Shown: in pieces, positions 1 through 9,045 of the stretch
Numbering within the stretch: the first letter of the stretch is position 1
Layout: each line of letters starts with the position of its first letter
Assembly (NCBI GenBank): GCA_021151685.1
Contig: JAGKWS010000109.1
Location: 1 to 12,742, forward strand
DNA from: Chitinophagaceae bacterium
Lineage (GTDB): Bacteria > Bacteroidota > Bacteroidia > Chitinophagales > Chitinophagaceae
DNA: 12,742 nucleotides
Direction: 5' to 3'
The notes under the pieces: model-generated
The model's database searches: none
What the model was told of the DNA's origin: nothing
Seen by the model: the letters and a program-made list of their open reading frames with translations, nothing else
Translations under genes and position numbers: made by a program

Positions 1-2183
1 CATTTGAGATAGTCTTTAAGGCTCTTGTAGAGATATATCGCCGTGTCGGCAAAGGCCGTAAATATCAGCACCTTTTTATTGCCGTCATTGAACGGAGCTT
101 TTACTTTTGCGTCAATTATATCTTTTAGCTGCTCAAGCTTGAGGTCGGTCTTCCCAACAATTTCTTTTATGCGGGATAGCAACTCATGCAATATGTCGCT
201 GTCCGATTGCAGGTCTTCCCGCCAGCGGGTAATATCCACATCCGCCAGACGCACTTTCACTTTTCCGCCGATCAGGTTTTCTTCATCCCCCCAATCTGCA
301 TCCCAGTCAAAATCTTCATCGGTGGGGTCAATTTCCACGCCGTTGACGGACTCTGCATGTTTATCGAACGCATTCAGAATATCTGAAATCTGGGTTTCTA
401 TTTTTTTGATTGTCAGCCGGAATGAGTCAACAGAGCTTTCTATCCGTTTCAACAGGTTGATACGCATCAGCACCTGCAAACTGCGTTCACGGTCAAGCTG
501 GGAGAATGCGCCCGATTTTACTTTCTTTTCATACCGTGCTTTATACTCCGCAACCTTGCTTGGCAATATGTAGCTCAATGGTGAATACACAGAGAGGTTC
601 AGCAAAGAAAGTGCATTGGCAACTTCCTCAAACGTTATCCCGTCAATTACTAAAGGGCTTTGAATGGACACAGGTTTGTTCCTTTGGGGGAACTTGCCAA
701 TATCCGTCGTGTCGTAATAGGTGGTAATGTGTTTGCGCGACCGTGCTATGGTCAGGCTGTCCAATATCTCGAAGAAGTCGAAATCCAGCATCTCTAGCAG
801 TCTTTCGGTTGTCCTGCTGTCGGCAGGCATCTTCGACCATACGTTGAATGCCGCCTGCGCCCGACGGAATACCAGGTCTATGCCCTGCTCGGTGCTCAGT
901 TTCTTATCTATGCTTTCGGGTGCGCCCTCATAGGCAAGAGCAAGCTGGTTTTTAAGGTCATTGAAGCGGTTGTTTACCGGCGTGGCCGATAGCATGAGCA
1001 CCTTTGTTTCAATGCCCTCCTGCACTACCTTTCGCAATAGAGCCTGATAGCGGTTCTCGCGTCCGGCATTGGCATTGTTGTTGCGGAAGTTGTGCGATTC
1101 ATCAATCACTATCAGGCCGTAATTGCCCCAATTCACATTCGCCAGCTCGCGGCCATTGCTCATGCCGTTCTTGCGGGTCAGGTCGGTATGGAACAATACA
1201 TCGTACCGGAACCTGTCTTTGGCCAGCATGTTGTTTTTATCGTTGTGCCGGTAGGTGTTCCAGTTCGCTTCCAGTTTCTTAGGGCAAAGTACCAGCACAT
1301 CTTTATTGCGCTTCTCGTAATACTTGATAATGCCCAAAGCTGTGAATGTCTTGCCCAGACCCACGCTATCGGCAAGAATGCAGCCATTATACTTTTCCAG
1401 CTTGTTGATGGCGCCGATAACGGCATCCCGCTGGAAATTGTACAGTTTTTTCCAGACTTCGGTGTGTTTGAAGCCTATCTCATCATCGGGCAGATTGTCC
1501 CGCGCTACGTCTTTCAGGAAGTCATTAAAGATATTGTACAGCGTAACGAAATAGATAAATTCCGGACTGTTCTCTTTGTATGCGCTGGCGAAGTAGGCTA
1601 CCACCGCATCAGTTACGTCTTTCAGGCTGTCGTTGGTGTCCCAAACCTGGTCGAACCATTGCAGGTATGCATTAGTCTGCGGTGTGGTGATCTTTTGTAT
1701 AAGGGTGGGGAAGCCCTTTCTTGGAGATAGTCCAAGGTCGGCGGTTGTAAAGCCATTGATCTGTGTATAGGCGGCTTCGCTTTCCGCACCCACAACATGC
1801 ACCAAGCCGTGCAGCGGCATATCTGCCCGCTTGTTGCTTTTGAATGTGACTTTATCCCTCACCCATGCAGCACACTCGCGGGCTATAGACCTTTGTGTAA
1901 GCTCATTACGCAACCGCAACTCGAACTCGCCGCCGCAAAGGTCTATGTCATTAAAAATATGGGGGATATAGAACTGCCTTGCTTCTTTTTGCAGGTCTTC
2001 TTCTATGAAGGTGGGCGAGGTGAAAATGAAACGTAGCCCGTCTATGCTCTTCAGCTCTTTTTTGAGAGCTTCAAAGGCATAAATAGAGAAGGTAGAAGCC
2101 GCGATGGATAGCTTGCTGCCTTTCTTTATTTCTTGCTTCAGGTCATCGGCAAGGCGGTTATTTATGTTGTCAATGTGGGTCAT
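1..2183 (-). CDS. SNF2-type DEAD/DEAH helicase with PLD-like N-terminus (3' end outside window)
   Basis: I read this by translating the minus strand from the ATG at 2183. It stays open for 727 codons to the window edge, so the C-terminus is missing. Superfamily 2 helicase motifs are clear: Walker A DSVGLGKT (272-279), DESH box (361-364) and SAT (399-401). The start of the second RecA domain, KVLIFTAFADT, lies near 702-712. An acidic insert rich in D/E lies near 610-640. The first ~170 residues resemble a phospholipase-D-like fold: a segment like LSIAASTFSIYAFEAL near 22-37, then LHGLVHVV (124-131) and NGFTTADLGL (143-152). These match the usual HxK and SxNFT stretches, but the lysine is replaced by leucine (H125-G126-L127). 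Four bases separate the OLD stop from this ATG, so translation is probably coupled. Likely role: ATP-driven DNA translocation within the linked restriction or defence complex. The helicase call is firm; the PLD reading is inference. Confidence 0.9.
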   Translation of the reverse strand, partial: MTHIDNINNRLADDLKQEIKKGSKLSIAASTFSIYAFEALKKELKSIDGLRFIFTSPTFIEEDLQKEARQFYIPHIFNDIDLCGGEFELRLRNELTQRSIARECAAWVRDKVTFKSNKRADMPLHGLVHVVGAESEAAYTQINGFTTADLGLSPRKGFPTLIQKITTPQTNAYLQWFDQVWDTNDSLKDVTDAVVAYFASAYKENSPEFIYFVTLYNIFNDFLKDVARDNLPDDEIGFKHTEVWKKLYNFQRDAVIGAINKLEKYNGCILADSVGLGKTFTALGIIKYYEKRNKDVLVLCPKKLEANWNTYRHNDKNNMLAKDRFRYDVLFHTDLTRKNGMSNGRELANVNWGNYGLIVIDESHNFRNNNANAGRENRYQALLRKVVQEGIETKVLMLSATPVNNRFNDLKNQLALAYEGAPESIDKKLSTEQGIDLVFRRAQAAFNVWSKMPADSRTTERLLEMLDFDFFEILDSLTIARSRKHITTYYDTTDIGKFPQRNKPVSIQSPLVIDGITFEEVANALSLLNLSVYSPLSYILPSKVAEYKARYEKKVKSGAFSQLDRERSLQVLMRINLLKRIESSVDSFRLTIKKIETQISDILNAFDKHAESVNGVEIDPTDEDFDWDADWGDEENLIGGKVKVRLADVDITRWREDLQSDSDILHELLSRIKEIVGKTDLKLEQLKDIIDAKVKAPFNDGNKKVLIFTAFADTAIYLYKSLKDYLK

Positions 2184-2187
2184 ATCT

Positions 2188-3966
2188 TTAGGCCACAATT
2201 TTCTGAATTATCAACTGCAAATCAGTACTATCTCCTTCTGGAGCGCCAGACGCAATCCACTCGTCTGTAGTCATTTCCTCGAAGACATCGAAATTGTTCT
2301 TTGCTTTAAAGTTGATTCTGAAGGGCTCAATAATGTGAGCTTTCACTTCTTCTTTTATATCTTGATAATCTCCGATAATAAATTCAGCGGGTAATGCATG
2401 TGCGTCACCGATTATTCGTTGGATTGCGTCTCGTGAGTAATAGTTTTCAATTTCGCGCTTCCGAAGCATCGCAAACTCACCACCTAAATCAATGATTTTA
2501 TTTTTAAGGGCTTCTTTGTTTCGCGCCTTTGCTTCATAATCGACTGCTCCTTTATCAGCGTCTACCACTACGACGAACCGTCTATTTATTTTTCTGCATA
2601 ATTCAGCATTTACAAAGAACTCAACTTGATCACCGCCACAGGGTATCAACAGAATGTCCTCTGGCATACTCCCGTTAATCTTAGATAGTGCAATCTGCCA
2701 GAACTTTACATCTCCGCTACCTTCAACAAAGATTACTTTCCTGTAATTGTCGTTTAGCAAGTTGTAGTTGGGACGAATACCGAGTTCTTTTATTACAAGA
2801 TCAAGAATTTCATTTCTATTTGCCTGATTTAGATATTGCGACCTTTCGTTCTCTTTTTTTACAACAACAATATTTGAGGCATCAGTTGCACCCGCGAAGA
2901 CAGGCGAATGAGTTGTAATGAAAAACTGACTGTTTTCCGAGAGCCTTAATATGGATGCCAACAGGTCAGCTTGCAATTCCGGATGTAAAAATGTTTCTGG
3001 CTCCTCAATGCCAAAAATCTGATATTTCTTCGAGGCTTTACTTGCTAAATATTCAAAATAGGCAACCATTAAAAGTCGCTTAAATCCAGTTCCTTTATTC
3101 GCTATAGGAATTTCAAAAGTGTCATTTGAAAATTTTAACGCCAAATCAAACTTCACAAGATTGGCCCAGTTACAGGTAACGTTAGGGCGAATTCTTTCCA
3201 GTTCTGGAACATTTTTTCGCATCAACGTTGATATCTGCTCAAACTCATTCTCCAAATCGCCCTGAACATTCGTTTCTATTTGAGAGGTAAGGCCAGAGTT
3301 GTTAGACAAAGATTGTGTTGCAATAGGTTTGAATTGAGTTTGGAAGTTTGCTGACCCAACGTTCAAGTCTTGCTCTGCATCAAAAAGAGAATACTCCGGC
3401 ACCTCAATAAATGGATATGCTTTCTGGATGTTCTTCAAAAATTCATCAGCAGAGTATTCTTTTTCCGCTCTGCCAAGTGCGACCGTATTAGCGTCAATAT
3501 CTTCAATTTTTCTGAGATTGGTGACACCTCTGCCAGAGCGAGAATACTCAACACCTAAAGTCGAAAGAAAAGAATTTAGCTCTGCTTCTTTTACTCCCCA
3601 GCAATTACCAACTTCGGCATGAATAATATCATTGCATGTGTAAGTGAGTTCTTTGACGACTTTCCCGGCTGCAGAAAAGGAAAATGTTTTCTTTAGCTTT
3701 ATTTTCCCGTCTCTATCGCAGCATAAACTTTGAACCGCAGATTCGGGTTCAAACCTAATAACAATCTCGGTCTTTTCGTTTTCAGACTTCCCCTTGAAAA
3801 CATCGTTTGGGGTAAATTTATCATTAAAGAACGAATCAAGTGCCTTTAGAATACTTGATTTGCCTGAATCATTTTTGCCGACAAATGAGTTGACTTCCCC
3901 AACTCGGAGATTATTCAGCTCGGCAATCCCTCTGAAATTTTTAATGCTAATATCGTATATCTTCAT
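2188..3966 (-). CDS. OLD-family ATPase with TOPRIM nuclease domain
   Basis: This 592-residue protein has the full OLD (overcoming lysogenization defect) layout. The ABC-type ATPase has Walker A GKNDSGKSS at 30-38, a signature-like segment GTGFKRLLM near 291-299, Walker B with the paired glutamates of IEEPET at about 321, and the H-loop THSP around 353. The TOPRIM domain has its glutamate motif FVEGSGD near 413, VVDADKG near 467-473, and a KREIENYY segment typical of the family. In known members such as GajA, the ATPase controls a metal-dependent DNA nuclease that acts in phage defence. Here no UvrD-like GajB or reverse transcriptase is adjacent; the neighbours are type III Res upstream and an SNF2 helicase downstream. 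Hand counts in three 60-base samples give 66/180 G+C, far below Res and the helicase, which suggests a separately acquired gene. The substrate is unknown. Confidence 0.9.
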   Translation of the reverse strand: MKIYDISIKNFRGIAELNNLRVGEVNSFVGKNDSGKSSILKALDSFFNDKFTPNDVFKGKSENEKTEIVIRFEPESAVQSLCCDRDGKIKLKKTFSFSAAGKVVKELTYTCNDIIHAEVGNCWGVKEAELNSFLSTLGVEYSRSGRGVTNLRKIEDIDANTVALGRAEKEYSADEFLKNIQKAYPFIEVPEYSLFDAEQDLNVGSANFQTQFKPIATQSLSNNSGLTSQIETNVQGDLENEFEQISTLMRKNVPELERIRPNVTCNWANLVKFDLALKFSNDTFEIPIANKGTGFKRLLMVAYFEYLASKASKKYQIFGIEEPETFLHPELQADLLASILRLSENSQFFITTHSPVFAGATDASNIVVVKKENERSQYLNQANRNEILDLVIKELGIRPNYNLLNDNYRKVIFVEGSGDVKFWQIALSKINGSMPEDILLIPCGGDQVEFFVNAELCRKINRRFVVVVDADKGAVDYEAKARNKEALKNKIIDLGGEFAMLRKREIENYYSRDAIQRIIGDAHALPAEFIIGDYQDIKEEVKAHIIEPFRINFKAKNNFDVFEEMTTDEWIASGAPEGDSTDLQLIIQKIVA

Positions 3967-3974
3967 AGCGTATA

Positions 3975-3980
3975 TTTCCT
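3975..3980 (-). promoter_or_regulatory. Ribosome binding site of the OLD gene
   Basis: On the minus strand AGGAAA ends 8 bases before the ATG at 3966, inside the 24-base gap after the Res stop codon. It is the clearest purine-rich Shine-Dalgarno-like site in the operon and supports this start. The other internal starts have only weak sites and seem to rely on coupling to the preceding stop codon. Confidence 0.6.
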
Positions 3981-3990
3981 GATTTAATTT

Positions 3991-6900
3991 TTACTTTACC
4001 TGCACAATATCCAGCATTTGTTGATAATTCACCACGCGGGAGAATTTGACCTCCTGCCCGCTGATGGCTTTGAAGTGTTCTCCGGCGCAATGTATTTTCA
4101 GGCTCTCGATGTGGCGCAGCTCCATTTCTGAATCTGTACCCTTTGTTTCTGCCACAAAGTAGATGTGGCGCACGCTGTCCTTGTCGAACACAATGGCCCA
4201 ATCGGGGCTGTAGGTGGCAACCGGATTGGTGATGTAAAAGCTCTTTGGTAGCTTGGCATACACCACTACTTCCTGTGCGTTCTCCAGATCTTTTGCAAAT
4301 TCGGCCTCTGTTTTAGAGTCTGTGGTCAGGAAATCGTAGATGTGCTTTTTCAGCATTTCGTTCTGGCGCAATGCAGTCTTGGTATTGGTGAATACCGTCT
4401 TTGCATCGTGCCTGTCTTCCGTTTTGTGGTACACAATGTTGTTGATGATAAGGCTGGCCTTAACCTCGTTGATGAACTTGCTGCACCGTGCAATAAACTC
4501 TTCGGGGTTGCGACGCACCAGCAGGAATTTTGCCCCGCTAATGCCTTTCAGTATGTCTACCACCGTGCGGCGGGTAAGGTTGGTAAGCGTTACAATTTCA
4601 CCCACAAGATCGTAAACGGTATTGGTATAGATGTCAGAGTTCAGCTTTTTGGTAGCCCTGCCCGTCTCCTTAAAGCCCTCGCCGCTATCAAGTGCGTCTT
4701 TTGAGTTGTCGTCTTTCAGTTCACCGCTCTTTACCTCATAGCTACGCTCAGTAATATGCAGGTCGGTGTTTATTCTTGCTATGCTATCCTTCACCAGCTT
4801 TTCGGTGTCAAACCGCACCTCATAAACCGTCTTCAGGTTGATGCGTTCCCACAATTCCTTAAATTCCTTTTTGTGGAAGTTGGCATTTACCTGTATCTGC
4901 ACATCGCCTCGGCCATCCTCCGGCTTGGGTGCCTCGCCCGTATACACGGCCTTCATCAGCGCGGTAACGGCTTCTCGGTATGGCTCCAGGTGCTCAGGCA
5001 GGGGCAGCGAATTGCTTTCTATCATATCCCTGCCCTGCTGGGTTATCTTTTCGTCCTCATCCAGCACATCTTTCTTCATAAAGACGTTGTGCAGCTTTTT
5101 GGCCGTCTCTTTGTCTATCCTTAATTCACCGCCCTTGCCGTCGGTTATCATTTTGCCTATGAAGTAGTCCACATCGGCTTTCTGCGGCCTGTGCTTAATG
5201 GCATCTGCAATTTCTTTTTGCAGCCCCTTGGCAAATGCCTCGTAGCTTTCCGACGCTATTACCGTCAGTTTGTTTATCTCATGTACCTGGTCGCCCACGG
5301 TATCATAGTCCAGGCGCATACCGTGTTTATCTACGCATATACGCATGCCACGGCCCACCTCCTGCCTGCGGCGGATGTTGGCATCAGAGTATTTCAGCGC
5401 GCATATCTGAAAGACGTTGGGGTTATCCCAGCCTTCTTTAAGAGCGGAGTGCGAGAAGATAAAACGGGTAGGCTCTTCAAAGCTGAGTAGCCGTTCCTTG
5501 TCCTTCATAATGAGGTCGTAGGCACTTACGTCGTCGCTCTCTTCCTCTTCACCTTTTTTGCCCTTCTTTACCGATGGGTCTATCAGGCGTTTTTGCTTAT
5601 CTATGGAGAAGTAGCCATTGTGTACCTTGTCTGCATCATCGCGCATCAGATATTCGGCATAGCTGCCGGGCATATAGCCTTTATGTACCTTGTCGGCATC
5701 GGTATCGCGCAGATAGTCGTTATATTCCTGATGGAAGAGGTCTATAAAGTCGTTCTTTACAAGGTTGTATTCTTCTTCAAATATACGGGCATACTCTCCG
5801 GCCTGTTCCACACCTTCTTTATACACCTTGTATTTCTCTACGGCATCTATGAAGAACAGCGAAAGCACTTTAATGCCCTTATCAAAAAGCTGCTTCTCGC
5901 GCTGAAGATGCGACACGATGGTTTCGCGTATCTGAATCCTACGGAATGCCTTTTCATCAATATCGCCAAGAGCCTCACCAGCAAAAATGTCTTTGCCGTT
6001 TATAACTATCTTGTTGAAATAGCCGTCTACCTCCTGAATGGTGTAGTGTTTGTATTGCGGCATGTTGCCCGATAGCTCATAGATATTAGCCCCCTTCTCC
6101 AGCCGCTGCCTTACGCGGCGGGTGCCTGTGCCATTGCGCTGCTCGTACTCTACAAGCGCCATAGGGGGCTTGTTGGTGCTCAGCACTATCTGCTCCAGGT
6201 ACAGGTAGCCGGTGGTGCCGGTAGAACCTTTTAAGTTAATGCCCTTTACCTGTATCTTTTTCACCAGCTTGTTGTTGTAGGCATCAAGCGCATCCAGCCG
6301 GTATATTTTGTTGTATTCGTTGCGGTGCGTGGCCGAATAGCGCATGGTGAACAGCGCATTGAAATCCTGCATGCCCTCCACCGTTCTATCGCCCTCTACC
6401 GATTGCGGTTCGTCAATGATGAGTATGGGGTTGGTCTGGGCAATGATGTCTATGGGGCGGCGGGTGCCGAACTGATCCAGCTCCATGTGTATGCGCCGTG
6501 CATCCTTGCCCTTGGCATTAAATGCCTGAGTGTTAATGATCATGACGCTGATGCGGTTGTCGGACGCAAAGCTTTCAATGTCGTCGGGGCGGGCCGAGTT
6601 GTAGATGAACGGTTTTATCTTATGCCCGTATATCTCCTGAAAGTGGTCTTGCATCACCTCGAAGGATTTATACACACCCTCGCGTATGGCTATGCTGGGC
6701 ACCACCACAATGAACTTGCTCCAGCCATAGTGCTTGTGCAGCTCGTACATGGTGCGGATGTAGGTATAGGTCTTGCCCGTACCAGTCTCCATTTCTATGG
6801 TCAGGTTATATCCCTGTTTTGTACCCTTGGGGCGTTCTATCGCACTCACCTCGGGCAGTACCTGCCCGCGCTGCACCTGCTGTATGTTGGCAAGAATCTG

Positions 6901-7128
6901 GCTTTCCGTTACCAGCAGCAGCCGGTTTCGGTAGCCAATGCTTTCCTGTACGTCCTGTTCAAACCCCAGTTCCTGCTTTCCGGCGGCAGCGGCCTTGGTC
7001 TTGCGAATGATGTCGCGGCTGCGCTCCAGCGTAAAGCGTGCTGTCTCCAATGGCTGACCGGCAAAGCAATCGACCACCGCACGCACGGCATCAAGCTGAA
7101 AACGCTGTTCTTTGAATTGTAGTTTCAT
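3991..7128 (-). CDS. res: Type III restriction enzyme, Res subunit (helicase/nuclease)
   Basis: This 1045-residue protein is the cleavage and translocation subunit of a type III restriction-modification enzyme. The superfamily 2 helicase motifs are in order: Walker A METGTGKT (113-120), the DEPQ box (239-242), SAT (265-267) and motif VI QEVGRGMR (589-596). The C-terminal nuclease has PD-(D/E)xK residues: SPDW with D976, then the ETK triad with E994 and K996. Length and layout are normal for the family and there is no frameshift. Family members work with Mod in a complex that finds an unmethylated asymmetric site, travels along DNA using ATP, and cuts when two enzymes meet. The ATG lies 3 bases after the Mod stop codon. 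G+C in two hand-counted 60-base samples is 71/120, similar to the SNF2 gene and the ends of mod. Activity cannot be judged from sequence, but all key residues are present. Confidence 0.95.
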   Translation of the reverse strand: MKLQFKEQRFQLDAVRAVVDCFAGQPLETARFTLERSRDIIRKTKAAAAGKQELGFEQDVQESIGYRNRLLLVTESQILANIQQVQRGQVLPEVSAIERPKGTKQGYNLTIEMETGTGKTYTYIRTMYELHKHYGWSKFIVVVPSIAIREGVYKSFEVMQDHFQEIYGHKIKPFIYNSARPDDIESFASDNRISVMIINTQAFNAKGKDARRIHMELDQFGTRRPIDIIAQTNPILIIDEPQSVEGDRTVEGMQDFNALFTMRYSATHRNEYNKIYRLDALDAYNNKLVKKIQVKGINLKGSTGTTGYLYLEQIVLSTNKPPMALVEYEQRNGTGTRRVRQRLEKGANIYELSGNMPQYKHYTIQEVDGYFNKIVINGKDIFAGEALGDIDEKAFRRIQIRETIVSHLQREKQLFDKGIKVLSLFFIDAVEKYKVYKEGVEQAGEYARIFEEEYNLVKNDFIDLFHQEYNDYLRDTDADKVHKGYMPGSYAEYLMRDDADKVHNGYFSIDKQKRLIDPSVKKGKKGEEEESDDVSAYDLIMKDKERLLSFEEPTRFIFSHSALKEGWDNPNVFQICALKYSDANIRRRQEVGRGMRICVDKHGMRLDYDTVGDQVHEINKLTVIASESYEAFAKGLQKEIADAIKHRPQKADVDYFIGKMITDGKGGELRIDKETAKKLHNVFMKKDVLDEDEKITQQGRDMIESNSLPLPEHLEPYREAVTALMKAVYTGEAPKPEDGRGDVQIQVNANFHKKEFKELWERINLKTVYEVRFDTEKLVKDSIARINTDLHITERSYEVKSGELKDDNSKDALDSGEGFKETGRATKKLNSDIYTNTVYDLVGEIVTLTNLTRRTVVDILKGISGAKFLLVRRNPEEFIARCSKFINEVKASLIINNIVYHKTEDRHDAKTVFTNTKTALRQNEMLKKHIYDFLTTDSKTEAEFAKDLENAQEVVVYAKLPKSFYITNPVATYSPDWAIVFDKDSVRHIYFVAETKGTDSEMELRHIESLKIHCAGEHFKAISGQEVKFSRVVNYQQMLDIVQVK

Positions 7129-7131
7129 AGC

Positions 7132-9045
7132 TTAGATAACGCGCATTTCGGTTTCGGGACTCAGTTGTTTCAGCAACTGCTTTACGTTTTCTTTAGCGGT
7201 ATCGTCTTTGAAAGAGCTATCGCGGAACACCACACGCAGCGGCTGGTGGGCGGCTATCTCTTTGGCAAACGCCTCGTCAACACCGCGCTCAAAACACGCC
7301 ATCAGGGAGTTCTCGGCCACCTTGTACACGGCTTTGCCCGCTATGGAGAGTTGTTCTATGCCCAGCGACAGCGGCAAACCCCAATCAATCAATACGTGAA
7401 ACAGCAGGTCTTCGCCAGTCCTGTCAGGCTTTACATTGTCGGCAAATAGTTCTAGGGCTTCTTGTTTATAATCTTGCGGGCGGTAGTACACGTCTTGCAT
7501 GTTGCTCTGATCTACTTTAAAAGCCCTGAATCCCATATCTATCTTATCTATGTTACCTAAATAGAACGATGTGGCTTTGTAGTCTTCTTTCAAAGCAGTG
7601 CTGGCAAGTGTCAATCGCTTTTTGGTAATCTCAGATATATCTTTATAACCTAATGAGTAGGCTTTAGACTCTTCCTTTATTGCCTGTGGAAGTTGTACAC
7701 ATATCACTCTTCTGTTGCCACCATCGAGTAGGTTTTGCTTGAATACCGCATGTCCGGTACTGCCAGATCCTGCGAAAAAATCAAGAATGATGTCTTTATT
7801 GTCTATTGATGTAGTTAAGATGATCAGATGTTGTATTAAATCCGTAGGTTTAGGATTGTCAAAGACATCCTTGTTGCCAAACAAGTCCGTTAACTCATTC
7901 GACCCAGAGGCATTTTCTACCAAGTCATAGAATATTGACCTCTCTTTGATTGTTGCAAGTTCATCTTCGTTTGGTTCATATTCCTTTTCGTATGCTATCC
8001 AATCACCATCCCTTTTGACGAATTCAATACTTTTTTCTTTTACCATCCTTTCAATTTCTTTTCTGCCAAACCGCCATCGCCCTGGTCGTCCGTCTGGGGC
8101 AATGGGGAAATTTTCATTTCCGTCAGGGTCAATAATTGAAAAGTGCATAGTAGGTCTATCTTCTTTATGAGCTGCTGAACCCCACTTTGAAAGTTTTATT
8201 TGCTTGTATTTTTTCCCTTTTTCTTCATCCCAAAGCGAATATCCTTTTAGTGATTTTTCAATTTTCTTTTCTTCTAATTTGAATGTGCTGACGTTCTTAG
8301 CGTAACAAACAACATAGTCATGTTCAGTCACAAAAAAATCATCTTGCTGGCCGCCTCCTGATTTTTTGCGCCAAATCAGCTGTTCTATAAAATTATTTTC
8401 ACCAAAAATTTCGTCACAAACCTTCCTGAGATTATCTATCTCATGATCATCAATCGAAATAAAAATACAGCCAGAATCGTTGAGAAGGGTTCTTGCCAAC
8501 TTTAGTCTTGGATACATCATTGTGAGCCAATCTGAATGGTAGCGTCCAGAATTTTCAGGATTGGCTACTAAGCGGCGGCTATACTCGTCTGTAAATCCAC
8601 TTTCTTCCTTATGTTCGTCGGTATCTTTGGCAAAGTTGTCTTTGTAAACAAAATCATTGCCCGTGTTATATGGTGGGTCTATGTAGATCATCTTGATCTT
8701 GCCCAAATAGCTTTCCTGCAAAAGCTTAAGCACTTCAAGGTTATCACCCTCTATGTAGATGTTTTGGGTATTGTCAAAGTCCACAGAGTCTTCGCGCACG
8801 GGGCGTAGTGTTTTGGTGGTGGGCAGGTTGGCGGTCACTATGGCTTCCTTCTTGCCCGGCCACTCCAGGCGGTAGCGTTCTTTGGTGCCCTCTACAATGT
8901 TGCTGCTCAGCTCCTGGCGCAGCAGGTCAAAATCTATGGCCTTACCCTCGGCGGTTTCGGTGACACAATGAGGAAAAAGCGCAGCTATCATTTCCACGTT
9001 TTTGCGCACACCGTCCGGCGATGCCATGTCCAGTTTATCGTTCAT
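7132..9045 (-). CDS. mod: Type III site-specific DNA adenine methyltransferase, Mod subunit
   Basis: This 637-residue protein methylates adenine at N6 in a specific site and supplies site recognition for Res. The catalytic motif IV DPPY is at 123-126 and the S-adenosylmethionine motif DFFAGSGS at 422-429. Motif IV before motif I is the beta-class order expected for type III Mod. The stretch between them, about 200-400, should hold the target recognition domain. It is lysine-rich near 255-285. Base use changes along the gene: 60-base samples at 7261-7320 and 8881-8940 give 35 and 32 G+C, but those at 8221-8280 and 7981-8040 give only 16 and 20. This looks like replacement of the central, specificity-determining part. 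The ATG is preceded by AGAGAAG about 8 bases upstream. It is the first gene of the operon, with res 3 bases downstream. The methylation site cannot be predicted by eye. Confidence 0.95.
   Translation of the reverse strand: MNDKLDMASPDGVRKNVEMIAALFPHCVTETAEGKAIDFDLLRQELSSNIVEGTKERYRLEWPGKKEAIVTANLPTTKTLRPVREDSVDFDNTQNIYIEGDNLEVLKLLQESYLGKIKMIYIDPPYNTGNDFVYKDNFAKDTDEHKEESGFTDEYSRRLVANPENSGRYHSDWLTMMYPRLKLARTLLNDSGCIFISIDDHEIDNLRKVCDEIFGENNFIEQLIWRKKSGGGQQDDFFVTEHDYVVCYAKNVSTFKLEEKKIEKSLKGYSLWDEEKGKKYKQIKLSKWGSAAHKEDRPTMHFSIIDPDGNENFPIAPDGRPGRWRFGRKEIERMVKEKSIEFVKRDGDWIAYEKEYEPNEDELATIKERSIFYDLVENASGSNELTDLFGNKDVFDNPKPTDLIQHLIILTTSIDNKDIILDFFAGSGSTGHAVFKQNLLDGGNRRVICVQLPQAIKEESKAYSLGYKDISEITKKRLTLASTALKEDYKATSFYLGNIDKIDMGFRAFKVDQSNMQDVYYRPQDYKQEALELFADNVKPDRTGEDLLFHVLIDWGLPLSLGIEQLSIAGKAVYKVAENSLMACFERGVDEAFAKEIAAHQPLRVVFRDSSFKDDTAKENVKQLLKQLSPETEMRVI

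Noticed and set aside
1092..1730. Plus-strand open frame of 212 codons opposite the SNF2 helicase gene
   Set aside because: It is the reverse-strand shadow of the coding frame that carries the Walker A and DESH motifs. Its translation shows no recognisable domain.
5593..6075. Plus-strand open frame of 160 codons, hydrophobic in places
   Set aside because: It is antisense to Res; hydrophobic runs arise from the complement of charged codons. No ribosome binding site is present.
6325..7122. Long plus-strand open frame of 265 codons opposite res
   Set aside because: It lies wholly antisense to the N-terminal helicase part of Res, whose motifs are unmistakable. The peptide shows no domain or believable start context.
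8332..8338. Homopolymer of seven bases inside mod, considered as a phase-variation switch
   Set aside because: Seven bases is short for slipped-strand switching and no longer simple repeats occur in mod. The frame is intact.
1..9045. Assignment to BREX or DISARM because of the methyltransferase plus helicases
   Set aside because: No PglZ, BrxC/BrxL-like, DUF1998 or DrmA-type gene is visible. The methyltransferase and large helicase are a standard type III Mod/Res pair.
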